Of a stretch of 64,000 nt of DNA, positions 8,349 to 16,135 are shown piece after piece (position 1 is the stretch's first letter; each line of letters opens with the position of its first letter). Where the stretch lies: the NCBI RefSeq assembly GCF_000719285.1, contig NZ_JOFS01000037.1:1-64000 (forward strand). Direction: 5' to 3'. The position numbers were made by a program, and so were the translations under genes. The notes beneath the pieces were generated by a model. It had not been told where the DNA came from, ran no database searches, and saw only the letters and a program-made list of their open reading frames with translations. The stretch comes from Streptomyces bicolor. Its GTDB lineage: Bacteria; Actinomycetota; Actinomycetes; Streptomycetales; Streptomycetaceae.

Positions 8349-8422
8349 CCTGCCGACCGCCAACGGCCTCACGAGTACAGGCAACCGGCATCCCACCCCG
8401 CGCCGGGTTCACCGAGGAGCGC

Positions 8423-9304
8423 TCAGACCTTTCCGATCCCCAACGTCGTCTCCGACGGCAGCAGACCGGAGGACAGCACCGCCACCCAGAACTCGCCGAG
8501 CAGTTCGACGAGGCGGTCGACCTCTTCGAGGGTCAGGGCCTGCCAGGGTGCGGCGGCGAGACGGTCGGTGTGCTCCTCGACGGTGCGGCGCAGTTCACGG
8601 CCCGCATCCGTGGCCGTGCCGGCGGCGTCCACCAAGCCTCGGGCAGTCAGGCGGGAGTGGGCGGCCGCCCACTCCTCGGGGCTCCAGCCTCGGCTCTCGA
8701 AGCGTTCCACGGATGCGGCGCCTATCGCCGCGAAGGACACGAGCGACTCGACGGGGTCGAGGCCGGCCACCAGCAGGGCCGCTATGTGACCGTCGCCGCG
8801 GTGTTCACGCAGAAGTGTCGCCGCGTGCCAGAGCTGCAGGTGTGGCGCCTCCGGCCAGTCCAGGGCGGCGTTGGCCGCGGCGAGCGGGCGGCCCTCGGAG
8901 CCGGCCGCCTCGGCGGCGCGGCGGGCGAGGGCCGCGGCTTCCGCCAGTTCGGGGCTGTCCGTCCGGTCGCCGAATATCGCGCGGTAGGCCCGGTCGATCC
9001 CCCTCACCCTCGCCGACAACAGGGCCTCGGGGCCGGCGATCTTCCACGCGGGGTCGATGTACTCGGCGACCATGCGGGGGCTGAAGCTGTAGAAGGCGGA
9101 CGCGACCCGTTCCGCGCCGACCGCCCCCAACGGCGCGGCCCGGTACGGGAAGTAACTCGGCCAGCGCTCCGCGGTGGCGTAACCGAGCGCGGACGCCTCC
9201 TCGAAGACCTCCGGTGCGTAGTACAGCACCGCGTGCAAGGGCTCCAGCAGGTGCCAGAGCTGACGTACCCGACCCGATTCCAGACCGCCTTCGTGCTTCA
9301 CCAC
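8423..9304 (-). CDS. SCO6745-like protein
   Basis: 293 residues of the actinobacterial SCO6745 family. Sequence shows RQLWHLLEPLHAVLYYAPE at the N-terminus, the YFPYRAAPLG block, and a C-terminal winged-helix-like portion (SPEEWAAAHSRLTARGLVDA) seen in this family. The biochemical function is unknown; the family often sits beside TetR regulators. GTG 9304 was selected because GGGGGAG lies 7 nt upstream; GTG 9301 is next to it. The gene is transcribed divergently from a tetR gene across 117 bp containing mirrored TTGACA/TGTCAA elements, so it is probably the regulator's target. Confidence 0.75.
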   Translation of the reverse strand: MVKHEGGLESGRVRQLWHLLEPLHAVLYYAPEVFEEASALGYATAERWPSYFPYRAAPLGAVGAERVASAFYSFSPRMVAEYIDPAWKIAGPEALLSARVRGIDRAYRAIFGDRTDSPELAEAAALARRAAEAAGSEGRPLAAANAALDWPEAPHLQLWHAATLLREHRGDGHIAALLVAGLDPVESLVSFAAIGAASVERFESRGWSPEEWAAAHSRLTARGLVDAAGTATDAGRELRRTVEEHTDRLAAAPWQALTLEEVDRLVELLGEFWVAVLSSGLLPSETTLGIGKV

Positions 9305-9350
9305 GACCCGACTCCCCCAGTCCGACGGCGCGGATCGCCGAGACCCGCAA

Positions 9351-9393
9351 CTTGACACTGACAAGATTGCCCGACGCAACCCGAACTTGTCAA
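9351..9393. promoter_or_regulatory. Divergent promoter/operator between the SCO6745-like and tetR genes
   Basis: TTGACA (9352-9357, inside the dyad-like CTTGACACTGACAAG) faces TTGTCAA (9387-9393), forming mirrored half sites about 35 bp apart. A TAGATT hexamer at 9398-9403 could be the -10 for tetR. The arrangement fits autoregulation by the TetR protein; inference only. Confidence 0.4.
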
Positions 9394-9421
9394 TGCCTAG
9401 ATTCCGCGTACGCTGCTGACC

Positions 9422-10018
9422 ATGCCCCCCGAGAAGCCGTCCACCCGCCGCCCCTACCACCACGGCGACCTGCGCCGCGCCATCCTCACAGCGGCGCTGG
9501 ACGTCATCGCCGCCGACGGCCCGTCCGCGCTGAGCCTGCGCGACCTCGCCCGTCGCGCCGGTGTCTCGCACGCGGCGCCGGCACATCACTTCAAGGACCG
9601 CACCGGACTGCTGACGGCGATCGCCGCCGAGGGGTTCGGGCTGCTCGCGGGCACGCTCAACGAGGCCGGGGATCTGAAGGACGCGGGCGTGCGCTACGTC
9701 CGCTTCGCGCGCGAGCACCCCGCCCACTTCCAGGTGATGTTCACCCCCGAACTGCTGCGCGCCGACGACCTCGAACTGACCACGGCCCGCACCCTCGCCG
9801 GCGAGGCACTGCGCGGCGCCGTCTCCGCCGTACGGCCCGAGAGCCTCGGCATCGACACCCGCCTGGCCGGCGTCGCGGCCTGGTCCCTGGCCCACGGCTT
9901 CGCGACGCTGCTCCTCAGCCACAACCTCGACGGACCGGTCGGTGACAAGGATCCCGAAGAAGTGTTCCGGACGCTGGCGGCGATGCTGTTCCGGAGGGAG
10001 TCCCGGGAAAACACTTGA
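9422..10018 (+). CDS. TetR-family transcriptional regulator
   Basis: 198 residues. The N-terminal TetR HTH reads YHHGDLRRAILTAALDVI then LSLRDLARRAGVSHAAPAHH. In the C-terminal half, REHPAHFQVMF and VAAWSLAHGFATLLL match the WHG-type ligand-binding domain (TetR_C_33 class). It is probably a ligand-released repressor of the divergent SCO6745-like gene and of itself. Its stop codon lies in the -35 region of the next gene's SoxR-type promoter. Confidence 0.85.
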   Translation: MPPEKPSTRRPYHHGDLRRAILTAALDVIAADGPSALSLRDLARRAGVSHAAPAHHFKDRTGLLTAIAAEGFGLLAGTLNEAGDLKDAGVRYVRFAREHPAHFQVMFTPELLRADDLELTTARTLAGEALRGAVSAVRPESLGIDTRLAGVAAWSLAHGFATLLLSHNLDGPVGDKDPEEVFRTLAAMLFRRESRENT

Positions 10019-10045
10019 CCTCAAGGCCACTTGAGGTACCACAGT
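10015..10045 (+). promoter_or_regulatory. SoxR/MerR-type promoter of the SnoaL-like gene
   Basis: Perfect dyad ACCTCAAG-GCCA-CTTGAGGT (10018-10037). The -35 is TTGACC (10015-10020), followed after 19 bp by CACAGT (10040-10045). The same arm sequence, 4-bp centre, -35 overlap and over-long 19-bp spacer are known from SoxR-activated promoters such as E. coli soxS. No soxR gene is in the window. Confidence 0.7.
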
Positions 10046-10052
10046 GATCCAC

Positions 10053-10472
10053 ATGACAACGGAGACCACTGACAAGGCCATCGAACAGGCGGACCTCAAG
10101 GCCATCGAGCAGGTCGTCGCCACCGTCGAACGCACCCAGCGCGCCAAGGACCCCGACGGCTTCCTCGCCCTCTTCCATCCCGACGCGCTCTGGACCACCG
10201 CCCACGGCAAGGTCCTCATCGGCCTCGACGCCATCGCCGAGTTCACCCGCGCCGTGCTGCCCACTGCGACCTGGGACGGCGAGGTCACCTACGAGGTGGC
10301 ACACACGCAGTTCCTGCGGCCCGACGTGGCGGCCGTCAAGGTCCGGCAGGTCTACCACTCGCCCAAGGGCGACACGGAGGGCGCCCCGCTGTACGTCATG
10401 ACCAGGCAGGACGACGGCCGGTGGCTGCTGCACGCCTGCCAGAACACCGAGGTGCGGGTCGCGGCCGACTAG
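10053..10472 (+). CDS. SnoaL-like / SgcJ-EcaC family protein
   Basis: 139 residues with an NTF2-like cone fold (SnoaL/DUF4440). The VVATVERTQRAKDPDGFLAL helix and FHPDALWTT strand are followed by KVLIGLDAIAEF and a final strand WLLHACQNTEV. Members called SgcJ/EcaC act near oxidoreductases or as small isomerase-like proteins; the substrate here is unknown. ATG 10053 sits 7 nt after a -10-like CACAGT, implying a leaderless mRNA; GTG 10044 with GAGG upstream is the alternative. The SoxR-type box suggests induction by redox-cycling compounds. Confidence 0.8.
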   Translation: MTTETTDKAIEQADLKAIEQVVATVERTQRAKDPDGFLALFHPDALWTTAHGKVLIGLDAIAEFTRAVLPTATWDGEVTYEVAHTQFLRPDVAAVKVRQVYHSPKGDTEGAPLYVMTRQDDGRWLLHACQNTEVRVAAD

Positions 10473-10506
10473 GGCCTGGCGACCGCGTACCGCACCCCGG
10501 CCCGGA

Positions 10507-13500
10507 TCACGAACCCAGGATCGACGCCAGGAACTCCCCGACCCACCCGAGCAACTCCCGCCCGACGAGCGGCTTCCCGCCCACCTTCGCGGTCTTCGGG
10601 CGCGGCACCAGCACCTGGTGCACCGCCGGCTTGATGACGGTGCCCGGGTACAGCCGCTTGAGCCGCAGTTCCTGGGATTCCCTCAACTCCACCGGCGCGA
10701 AGCGGATGTTGGTGCCCTGCAGGACGATCTCGCCGACGCCACACGCGCGTGCCAGCATGCGCAGGCCCGCCACCAGGAGGAGGTTCTCGACCGGCTCGGG
10801 CAACTTGCCGTAGCGGTCGGTGAGTTCCTCTCGTACGGCCTTGATGTCCTCCTCGGTGTTGGCGGAGGCGATGGAGCGGTAGGCCTGGAGGCGGAGGCGC
10901 TCGCCGGGCGCGTAGTCGTGCGGGACGTGCGCGTCGACCGGGAGCTCGATCTTGACCTCCAGCGGCGGCTCTTCCTCCACGCCGCCCTCCAGTGAGGCGC
11001 GGTAGTCCGCGACCGCCTCGCCGACCATACGGACGTACAGGTCGAAGCCGACGCCCGCGATGTGCCCGGACTGCTCGCCGCCCAGCAGGTTGCCCGCGCC
11101 GCGGATCTCCAGGTCCTTCATGGCGACGTACATGCCCGCGCCCATCTCCGTGTGCTGGGCGATGGTGGCCAGGCGCTCGTGCGCCGTCTCCGTCAGGGGC
11201 TTCTCCGGCGGGTAGAGGAAGTAGGCGTAGCCGCGCTCCCTGCCTCGACCCACCCGACCGCGCAGCTGGTGCAGCTGGGACAGGCCGAAGTTGTCGCCGC
11301 GCTCCACGATCAGGGTGTTGGCGTTGGAGATGTCGATGCCGGACTCGACGATCGTGGTCGAGACGAGGACGTCGAACTTCTTCTCCCAGAAGTCGACGAC
11401 GACCTGCTCCAGCGCCCCCTCCGACATCTGCCCGTGCGCCGTGGCGATGCGCGCCTCGGGGACGATCTCGCGCAGGCGCGCGGCCGCCCGGTCGATCGAC
11501 TCGACCCGGTTGTGGATGTAGAAGACCTGGCCCTCGCGCAGCAGTTCACGGCGGATCGCGGCGCCGATCTGCTTCTCCTCGTACGGGCCGACGAAGGTCA
11601 GGACCGGGTGGCGCTCCTCGGGCGGGGTCGTGATCGTCGACATCTCGCGGATGCCCGTGACCGCCATCTCCAGGGTCCTGGGGATGGGGGTGGCGGACAT
11701 CGTCAGTACGTCGACGTTCGCGCGCAGCTTCTTCAGCTGCTCCTTGTGCTCGACGCCGAAGCGCTGCTCCTCGTCGACGATGACCAGGCCCAGATCCTTG
11801 AACTTGGTCTCCGAGGAGAACAGCCGGTGCGTGCCGATGACGATGTCGACCGAGCCTTCGCGAAGGCCCTCCAGGACGGCCTTCGCCTCGGTGTCGGTCT
11901 GGAAGCGGGACAGGGCCCGGGTGTTCACCGGGAACTGCGAGTAGCGCTCGGAGAACGTCCCGAAGTGCTGCTGCACCAGCAGGGTCGTGGGGACCAGTAC
12001 GGCCACCTGCTTGCCGTCCTGGACCGCCTTGAAGGCGGCGCGGACCGCGATCTCCGTCTTGCCGTAGCCGACGTCGCCGCAGATCAGGCGGTCCATCGGG
12101 ACCGACTTCTCCATGTCCTCCTTGACCTCGGCGATGGTCGTCAGCTGGTCGGGCGTCTCGGCGTACGGGAAGGCGTCCTCCAGCTCGCGCTGCCAGGGGG
12201 TGTCCGCGCCGAAGGCGTGGCCGGGCGCCGCCATGCGCGCGCTGTACAGCTTGATCAGGTCGGCCGCGATCTCCTTGACGGCCTTCTTGGCCCGCGCCTT
12301 GGTCTTCGTCCAGTCGGCGCCGCCCAGGCGGTGCAGCGTGGGCGCCTCGCCACCGACGTACTTGGTGATCTGCTCCAGCTGGTCGGTGGGGATGTAGAGC
12401 CGGTCGCCGGGCTGGCCGCGCTTGGCGGGGGCGTACTCCACGACCAGGTACTCGCGCGTGGCGCCCTGCACCGTGCGCTGCACCATCTCGATGTAGCGGC
12501 CGACGCCGTGCTGCTCGTGGACGATGTAGTCGCCCGCCTCCAGGGTGAGCGGGTCGATGGTCTTGCGGCGGCGGGCCGGCATCCGGGCGCCGTCCTTGCC
12601 GGCGGCCTTCTGGCCGGTCAGGTCGGTCTCCGTCAGCACGGCGAGCTTGAGCACCGGGTCGACGAAGCCGTACTCGATCGAGCCGCAGGCGACATGCACG
12701 ACCGACGGGGAGATCTCCCCCAGGTCCGCCTCCAGGCGCGCCGCGACGCCCTCGCCGCCGAGCACCTCGACCGTGCGGGCCGCCGGGCCGTGGGCCTCGG
12801 TCACGAAGACCGTGCGCCAGCCGTCGGCGAGCCAGCCCTTGGTGTCGGCGAGCGCCTTCGCGGTGTCGCCCCGGTAGGACTCGGGGGCGTGCATGCCGAG
12901 CTTGAGGGTGTCGGCGTCGAGGGTCTCGTCGGCCGCGAAGGGCGACACCGACCACCACATCATGTCCAGCTCGCGCGCGCGGTCACGGACGTCCGCGATG
13001 GACCACAGGGAGGCCGCACCGACGTCGATGGGCGCCTCGCCGCCGCCGGCCGTGGCGGCCCAGGACGCCTGCAGGAACTCCTGACTCGTCGCTACGAGAT
13101 CGGCGGCACGCGTGCGTACCCGTTCCGGATCGCATACGACGGCCATGGCGCCCTTGGGCAGGACGTCGAGCAGCAGCTCCATGTCGTCGACGAGGACGGG
13201 CGCGAGGGACTCCATGCCCTCGACCGCGATGCCCTCGGCGATCTTGCCGAGCAGTTCGCCGAGTTCCGGGTGCTGTTCGGCGAGCGCACGCGCGCGCGTG
13301 CGTACGTCGTCGGTGAGGAGGAGCTCGCGGCAGGGCGGGGCCCACAGGCCGTGCTCGGCGACTTCGAGGGAGCGCTGGTCGGCGACCTTGAAGTAGCGGA
13401 TCTCCTCGACGTCGTCACCCCAGAACTCGATGCGCAGGGGGTGCTCCTCGGTGGGCGGGAAGACGTCGAGGATGCCGCCTCGTACGGCGAACTCGCCGCG

Positions 13501-14037
13501 CTTCTCGACGAGCTCCACGCGCGCGTACGCGGCCGCCGCGAGGGCGTCGACGACCGCGTTGAGGTCGGCGGTCTGTCCGGTGCGCAGGGCCACGGGCTCC
13601 AGGTCACCGAGGCCCTTGACCTGGGGCTGGAGGACGGACCGGACGGGCGCGACGACGACCGAGACCGGGCCCGTCTCGGGGTCGTCCGCGCTGGGGTGGG
13701 CGAGGCGGCGCAGTACGGCCAGGCGGCGGCCCACGGTGTCGCTGCGGGGGCTGAGGCGCTCGTGCGGGAGGGTCTCCCACGACGGGTACTCCACGACGCC
13801 CTCCGGGGGGAGGAGGGAGCGCAGGGCCGCCGCCAGGTCCTCGGCCTCCCGGCCCGTCGCCGTCACCGCGAGGACCGGGCGGTCGGTGTCGCGGGCGAGG
13901 GCGGCGATCGTGAACGGACGGGCCGCCGGGGGGCCGACCAGGTCGACGTGCATGCGGTTGCCGTCTGCGGCCGCCGTGATCGCTTCCGCGAGGGCGGTGT
14001 CCTTGACTACGGCGTCGAGCAGACCGTGCAGGCTCAT
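10507..14037 (-). CDS. mfd: Transcription-repair coupling factor Mfd
   Basis: About 1176 residues, normal length for Mfd. It removes RNA polymerase stalled at DNA lesions and recruits UvrA. Domain order: UvrB-like N-terminal region, RNA-polymerase-interaction domain (EAGDYIVHEQHGVGRYIEM), and a RecG-like translocase with Walker A GDVGYGKTE near residue 652, DEEQRFG near 754 and SATPIPRT near 782, then the TRCF C-terminal domain. ATG 14037 (MSLHGLLDAVV) is preferred; GTG 14070 adds 11 residues without a ribosome binding site. It runs convergent to the SnoaL-like gene with only 34 bp between stops. Confidence 0.97.
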   Translation of the reverse strand: MSLHGLLDAVVKDTALAEAITAAADGNRMHVDLVGPPAARPFTIAALARDTDRPVLAVTATGREAEDLAAALRSLLPPEGVVEYPSWETLPHERLSPRSDTVGRRLAVLRRLAHPSADDPETGPVSVVVAPVRSVLQPQVKGLGDLEPVALRTGQTADLNAVVDALAAAAYARVELVEKRGEFAVRGGILDVFPPTEEHPLRIEFWGDDVEEIRYFKVADQRSLEVAEHGLWAPPCRELLLTDDVRTRARALAEQHPELGELLGKIAEGIAVEGMESLAPVLVDDMELLLDVLPKGAMAVVCDPERVRTRAADLVATSQEFLQASWAATAGGGEAPIDVGAASLWSIADVRDRARELDMMWWSVSPFAADETLDADTLKLGMHAPESYRGDTAKALADTKGWLADGWRTVFVTEAHGPAARTVEVLGGEGVAARLEADLGEISPSVVHVACGSIEYGFVDPVLKLAVLTETDLTGQKAAGKDGARMPARRRKTIDPLTLEAGDYIVHEQHGVGRYIEMVQRTVQGATREYLVVEYAPAKRGQPGDRLYIPTDQLEQITKYVGGEAPTLHRLGGADWTKTKARAKKAVKEIAADLIKLYSARMAAPGHAFGADTPWQRELEDAFPYAETPDQLTTIAEVKEDMEKSVPMDRLICGDVGYGKTEIAVRAAFKAVQDGKQVAVLVPTTLLVQQHFGTFSERYSQFPVNTRALSRFQTDTEAKAVLEGLREGSVDIVIGTHRLFSSETKFKDLGLVIVDEEQRFGVEHKEQLKKLRANVDVLTMSATPIPRTLEMAVTGIREMSTITTPPEERHPVLTFVGPYEEKQIGAAIRRELLREGQVFYIHNRVESIDRAAARLREIVPEARIATAHGQMSEGALEQVVVDFWEKKFDVLVSTTIVESGIDISNANTLIVERGDNFGLSQLHQLRGRVGRGRERGYAYFLYPPEKPLTETAHERLATIAQHTEMGAGMYVAMKDLEIRGAGNLLGGEQSGHIAGVGFDLYVRMVGEAVADYRASLEGGVEEEPPLEVKIELPVDAHVPHDYAPGERLRLQAYRSIASANTEEDIKAVREELTDRYGKLPEPVENLLLVAGLRMLARACGVGEIVLQGTNIRFAPVELRESQELRLKRLYPGTVIKPAVHQVLVPRPKTAKVGGKPLVGRELLGWVGEFLASILGS

Positions 14038-14191
14038 TCGGGGGCGCTTTCCGTCCAGGGTGGGCAACACGAAGGGCCCGACGCGTGGTACGGGCCGGGG
14101 GTTCCAGCGTACGTCGCTGCGCGGGCGGGTGCGGGGGCTGTGGATAACGTGCGTTCTCTGGTGCTCGGCGTTGTGGTTGCCGTGGGCGGGT

Positions 14192-14391
14192 TTTCGCCCC
14201 CGCCGCCCCTACCCGTCCCGTCCTCCAGGGGCTCTGCCCCTGCGACCCCGGCCCCTCCTGGGGACTGCCGCCCCCAGACCCCCGCTTCGGCCCCTAAAGG
14301 GCCTCGTCCTCAAACTCCACCAGAGGGGGCACCCCCAGGCGGGCTGAAAGAAATGGGCCGAGCTTGTTCTTGAACTCCGGACGGGCTGAAT
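14192..14391. repeat. Streptomyces-type GC-rich intergenic repeat region
   Basis: The gene-free stretch 14038-14471 holds back-to-back hairpin words such as AGGGGCTCTGCCCCT and GAGGGGGCACCCCC. It also has two related tails: CCTCAAACTCC followed later by CGGGCTGAA (14307-14347), and TGAACTCCGGACGGGCTGAA (14371-14390). Such modules recur between genes in Streptomyces chromosomes (family knowledge). No gene is seen here. AAGG upstream of 14472 serves the next gene. Confidence 0.5.
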
Positions 14392-14471
14392 GACGCGCAC
14401 CGGGCGTTGGAAGGTGACGCGGTCACCCCTGCGAGTGAAGGCCACGCATGTACACCGCGTAAGGTCCCCTC

Positions 14472-15938
14472 ATGCCCTCCCCCGCTCCCTCCACGACGTC
14501 GAACACGTCATCCGAACCCCACATACCGGCGCAGAACACGCCCCGGCCCACGGGGACCGAGCAGTCCGGCAGCGGGCGGCGTGATCCATGGCTGGTCGCT
14601 GCGGTGCTCTTCGTCGGGTACGCGGTCATCTCCGTCGGGCGTTACCGGCATCTGGGGCAGCGGTCCTGGGATCTCGGCATATTCGAGCAGGTCATCCGCT
14701 CCTACGCGCATCTGCAAGCCCCCGTGGCCGACCTCAAGGCGCCGGGCTTCAACATCCTGGGCGATCACTTCAGCCCGGTGACGGCACTCCTCGCGCCTCT
14801 CTACCGGGCCTTTCCCTCGCCGGTCACGCTGCTCGTCGCCCAGGCCGCGCTCTTCGCCCTGTCCGCCGTTCCGGTGACCCGGGCGGCGGCCCGGCTGCTC
14901 GGGCGGTCGCGTGGGCTCGCGATCGGCGTCGCGTACGGGCTGTCGTGGGGGCTGCAGCAGGCCGTCGACTTCGACTTCCACGAGATCTGTTTCGCCGTAC
15001 CGCTCATCGCCTTCAGCCTGGAGGCGCTGCTCGCCCGGCACTGGCGTGCCGCCCTGCTGTGGGCGCTGCCCCTCGTCCTCGTGAAGGAGGACCTGGGGAT
15101 CACACTCACCGCGATCGCCCTGGTCGTCGCCCTGAGGGCCCGGCAGGCCGGCTCGCAGCGCGCCGCCCGGTACGCGATCGGCGTCGCCGTCCTCGGCGTG
15201 GTGGCCGTCGCCGTCACGCTCCTGGTCGTCATACCGAGCTTCAACAGCGCCGGCACCTACGACTACTGGAACAAGGTCGACGACTCGGGCGGCGGCGGCC
15301 CCTTCGACGGCCTCGACACCAAACTCCGCACGCTCGGCTGGCTGCTCATCCCCACCACCGGGCTGCTCGCCCTCCGGTCCCCGATCCTGCTCGTCGCCCT
15401 GCCCACCCTCGGGTGGCGGTTCGTGTCCTCCTACTCGGAGTACTGGGGGACCGACTGGCACTACAGCGCCGTGCTCATGCCCGTCGTCGCCCTCGCCCTC
15501 GTCGACGCCCTCGACAGCGCCCGGCGGAGTCCGCGCGCGTGGCTGCGGTCGTACGTCCATCACCTGCCCGCCGCCGTCGCCGCCGCGTCCCTCGCGCTGA
15601 CCACCTCGCTGCCGCTGTCCGCCCTGACCGAGGGCGAGATCTATCGCAAGCCCACGCGCGTGAGCGCCATCGAGCGGTTGCTGGCCGCAGTGCCGGACGG
15701 CGCGTCCGTCGAGGCGAACATCGCTCCGATCAGCCGGCTCACCTCGCGCTGCCGCGTCTTCTGGATCACCAACACGCGCGGCATCAACCCCGACTTCATC
15801 GCCCTCGACAACTCCCGCAAGCGCTACCGCGACGTCGAGGACTACGCCAAGGCCCTTCACCCCGACGTCCGGTACAGCGTCGTAGGCACGGCCTACGGCG
15901 TCGTACTCCTCAAGCGGCAGACCGGGCAGGGCCAGTAG
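14472..15938 (+). CDS. DUF2079 multi-spanning membrane protein
   Basis: 488 residues. After a Pro/Ser/Thr-rich cytoplasmic N-terminus (about 36 residues) come roughly ten transmembrane helices and a soluble C-terminal domain. Signature blocks QRSWDLGIFEQVIRSYAH, DHFSPVTALLAPLYR and SYSEYWGTDWHYSAVLMPV are typical of DUF2079, a membrane family distantly like GT-C glycosyltransferases. The DLGIFEQ and DHFSP motifs are the likely functional loop. The substrate is unknown. A weak AAGG site precedes ATG 14472. The gene ends in a short tandem-repeat tract and a bidirectional terminator. Confidence 0.85.
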   Translation: MPSPAPSTTSNTSSEPHIPAQNTPRPTGTEQSGSGRRDPWLVAAVLFVGYAVISVGRYRHLGQRSWDLGIFEQVIRSYAHLQAPVADLKAPGFNILGDHFSPVTALLAPLYRAFPSPVTLLVAQAALFALSAVPVTRAAARLLGRSRGLAIGVAYGLSWGLQQAVDFDFHEICFAVPLIAFSLEALLARHWRAALLWALPLVLVKEDLGITLTAIALVVALRARQAGSQRAARYAIGVAVLGVVAVAVTLLVVIPSFNSAGTYDYWNKVDDSGGGGPFDGLDTKLRTLGWLLIPTTGLLALRSPILLVALPTLGWRFVSSYSEYWGTDWHYSAVLMPVVALALVDALDSARRSPRAWLRSYVHHLPAAVAAASLALTTSLPLSALTEGEIYRKPTRVSAIERLLAAVPDGASVEANIAPISRLTSRCRVFWITNTRGINPDFIALDNSRKRYRDVEDYAKALHPDVRYSVVGTAYGVVLLKRQTGQGQ

Positions 15939-15960
15939 CCATTAGCCGGTAGCCACTCGC

Positions 15961-16030
15961 CTCTCGACTCTCGCCTCTCGACTCTCGCCTCTCGACTCTC
16001 GCCTCTCGACTCTCGCCTCTCGACTCTCGA
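15961..16030. repeat. 14-bp tandem repeat, five copies
   Basis: Unit CTCTCGACTCTCGC in four identical copies (15961-16016) plus a fifth ending in A, followed by a partial unit. It lies between the DUF2079 stop and the bidirectional terminator. Copy number is likely to vary between strains. Confidence 0.9.
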
Positions 16031-16055
16031 CTCTCGCCTCAAGCCAGTCATGGCT

Positions 16056-16097
16056 ACGGGCCCGGTCCGGAAGGTGATCCCTCCGGACCGGGCCCGT
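16056..16097. terminator. Bidirectional hairpin terminator
   Basis: Perfect 16-bp stem ACGGGCCCGGTCCGGA / TCCGGACCGGGCCCGT with a 10-nt loop, between the convergent DUF2079 and ABC permease genes. Confidence 0.85.
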
Positions 16098-16135
16098 CCC
16101 CCGCAACCCCCGTGTGCGGTGGCTACTCGGGCGGC

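Noticed and set aside
11062..14373. Very long + strand frame opposite mfd
   Set aside because: Composition is that of a reverse-strand GC3 shadow; Mfd on the minus strand is unambiguous.
15961..16040. CRISPR-like array
   Set aside because: Units are 14 bp with no spacers and no cas genes; it is a simple tandem repeat.
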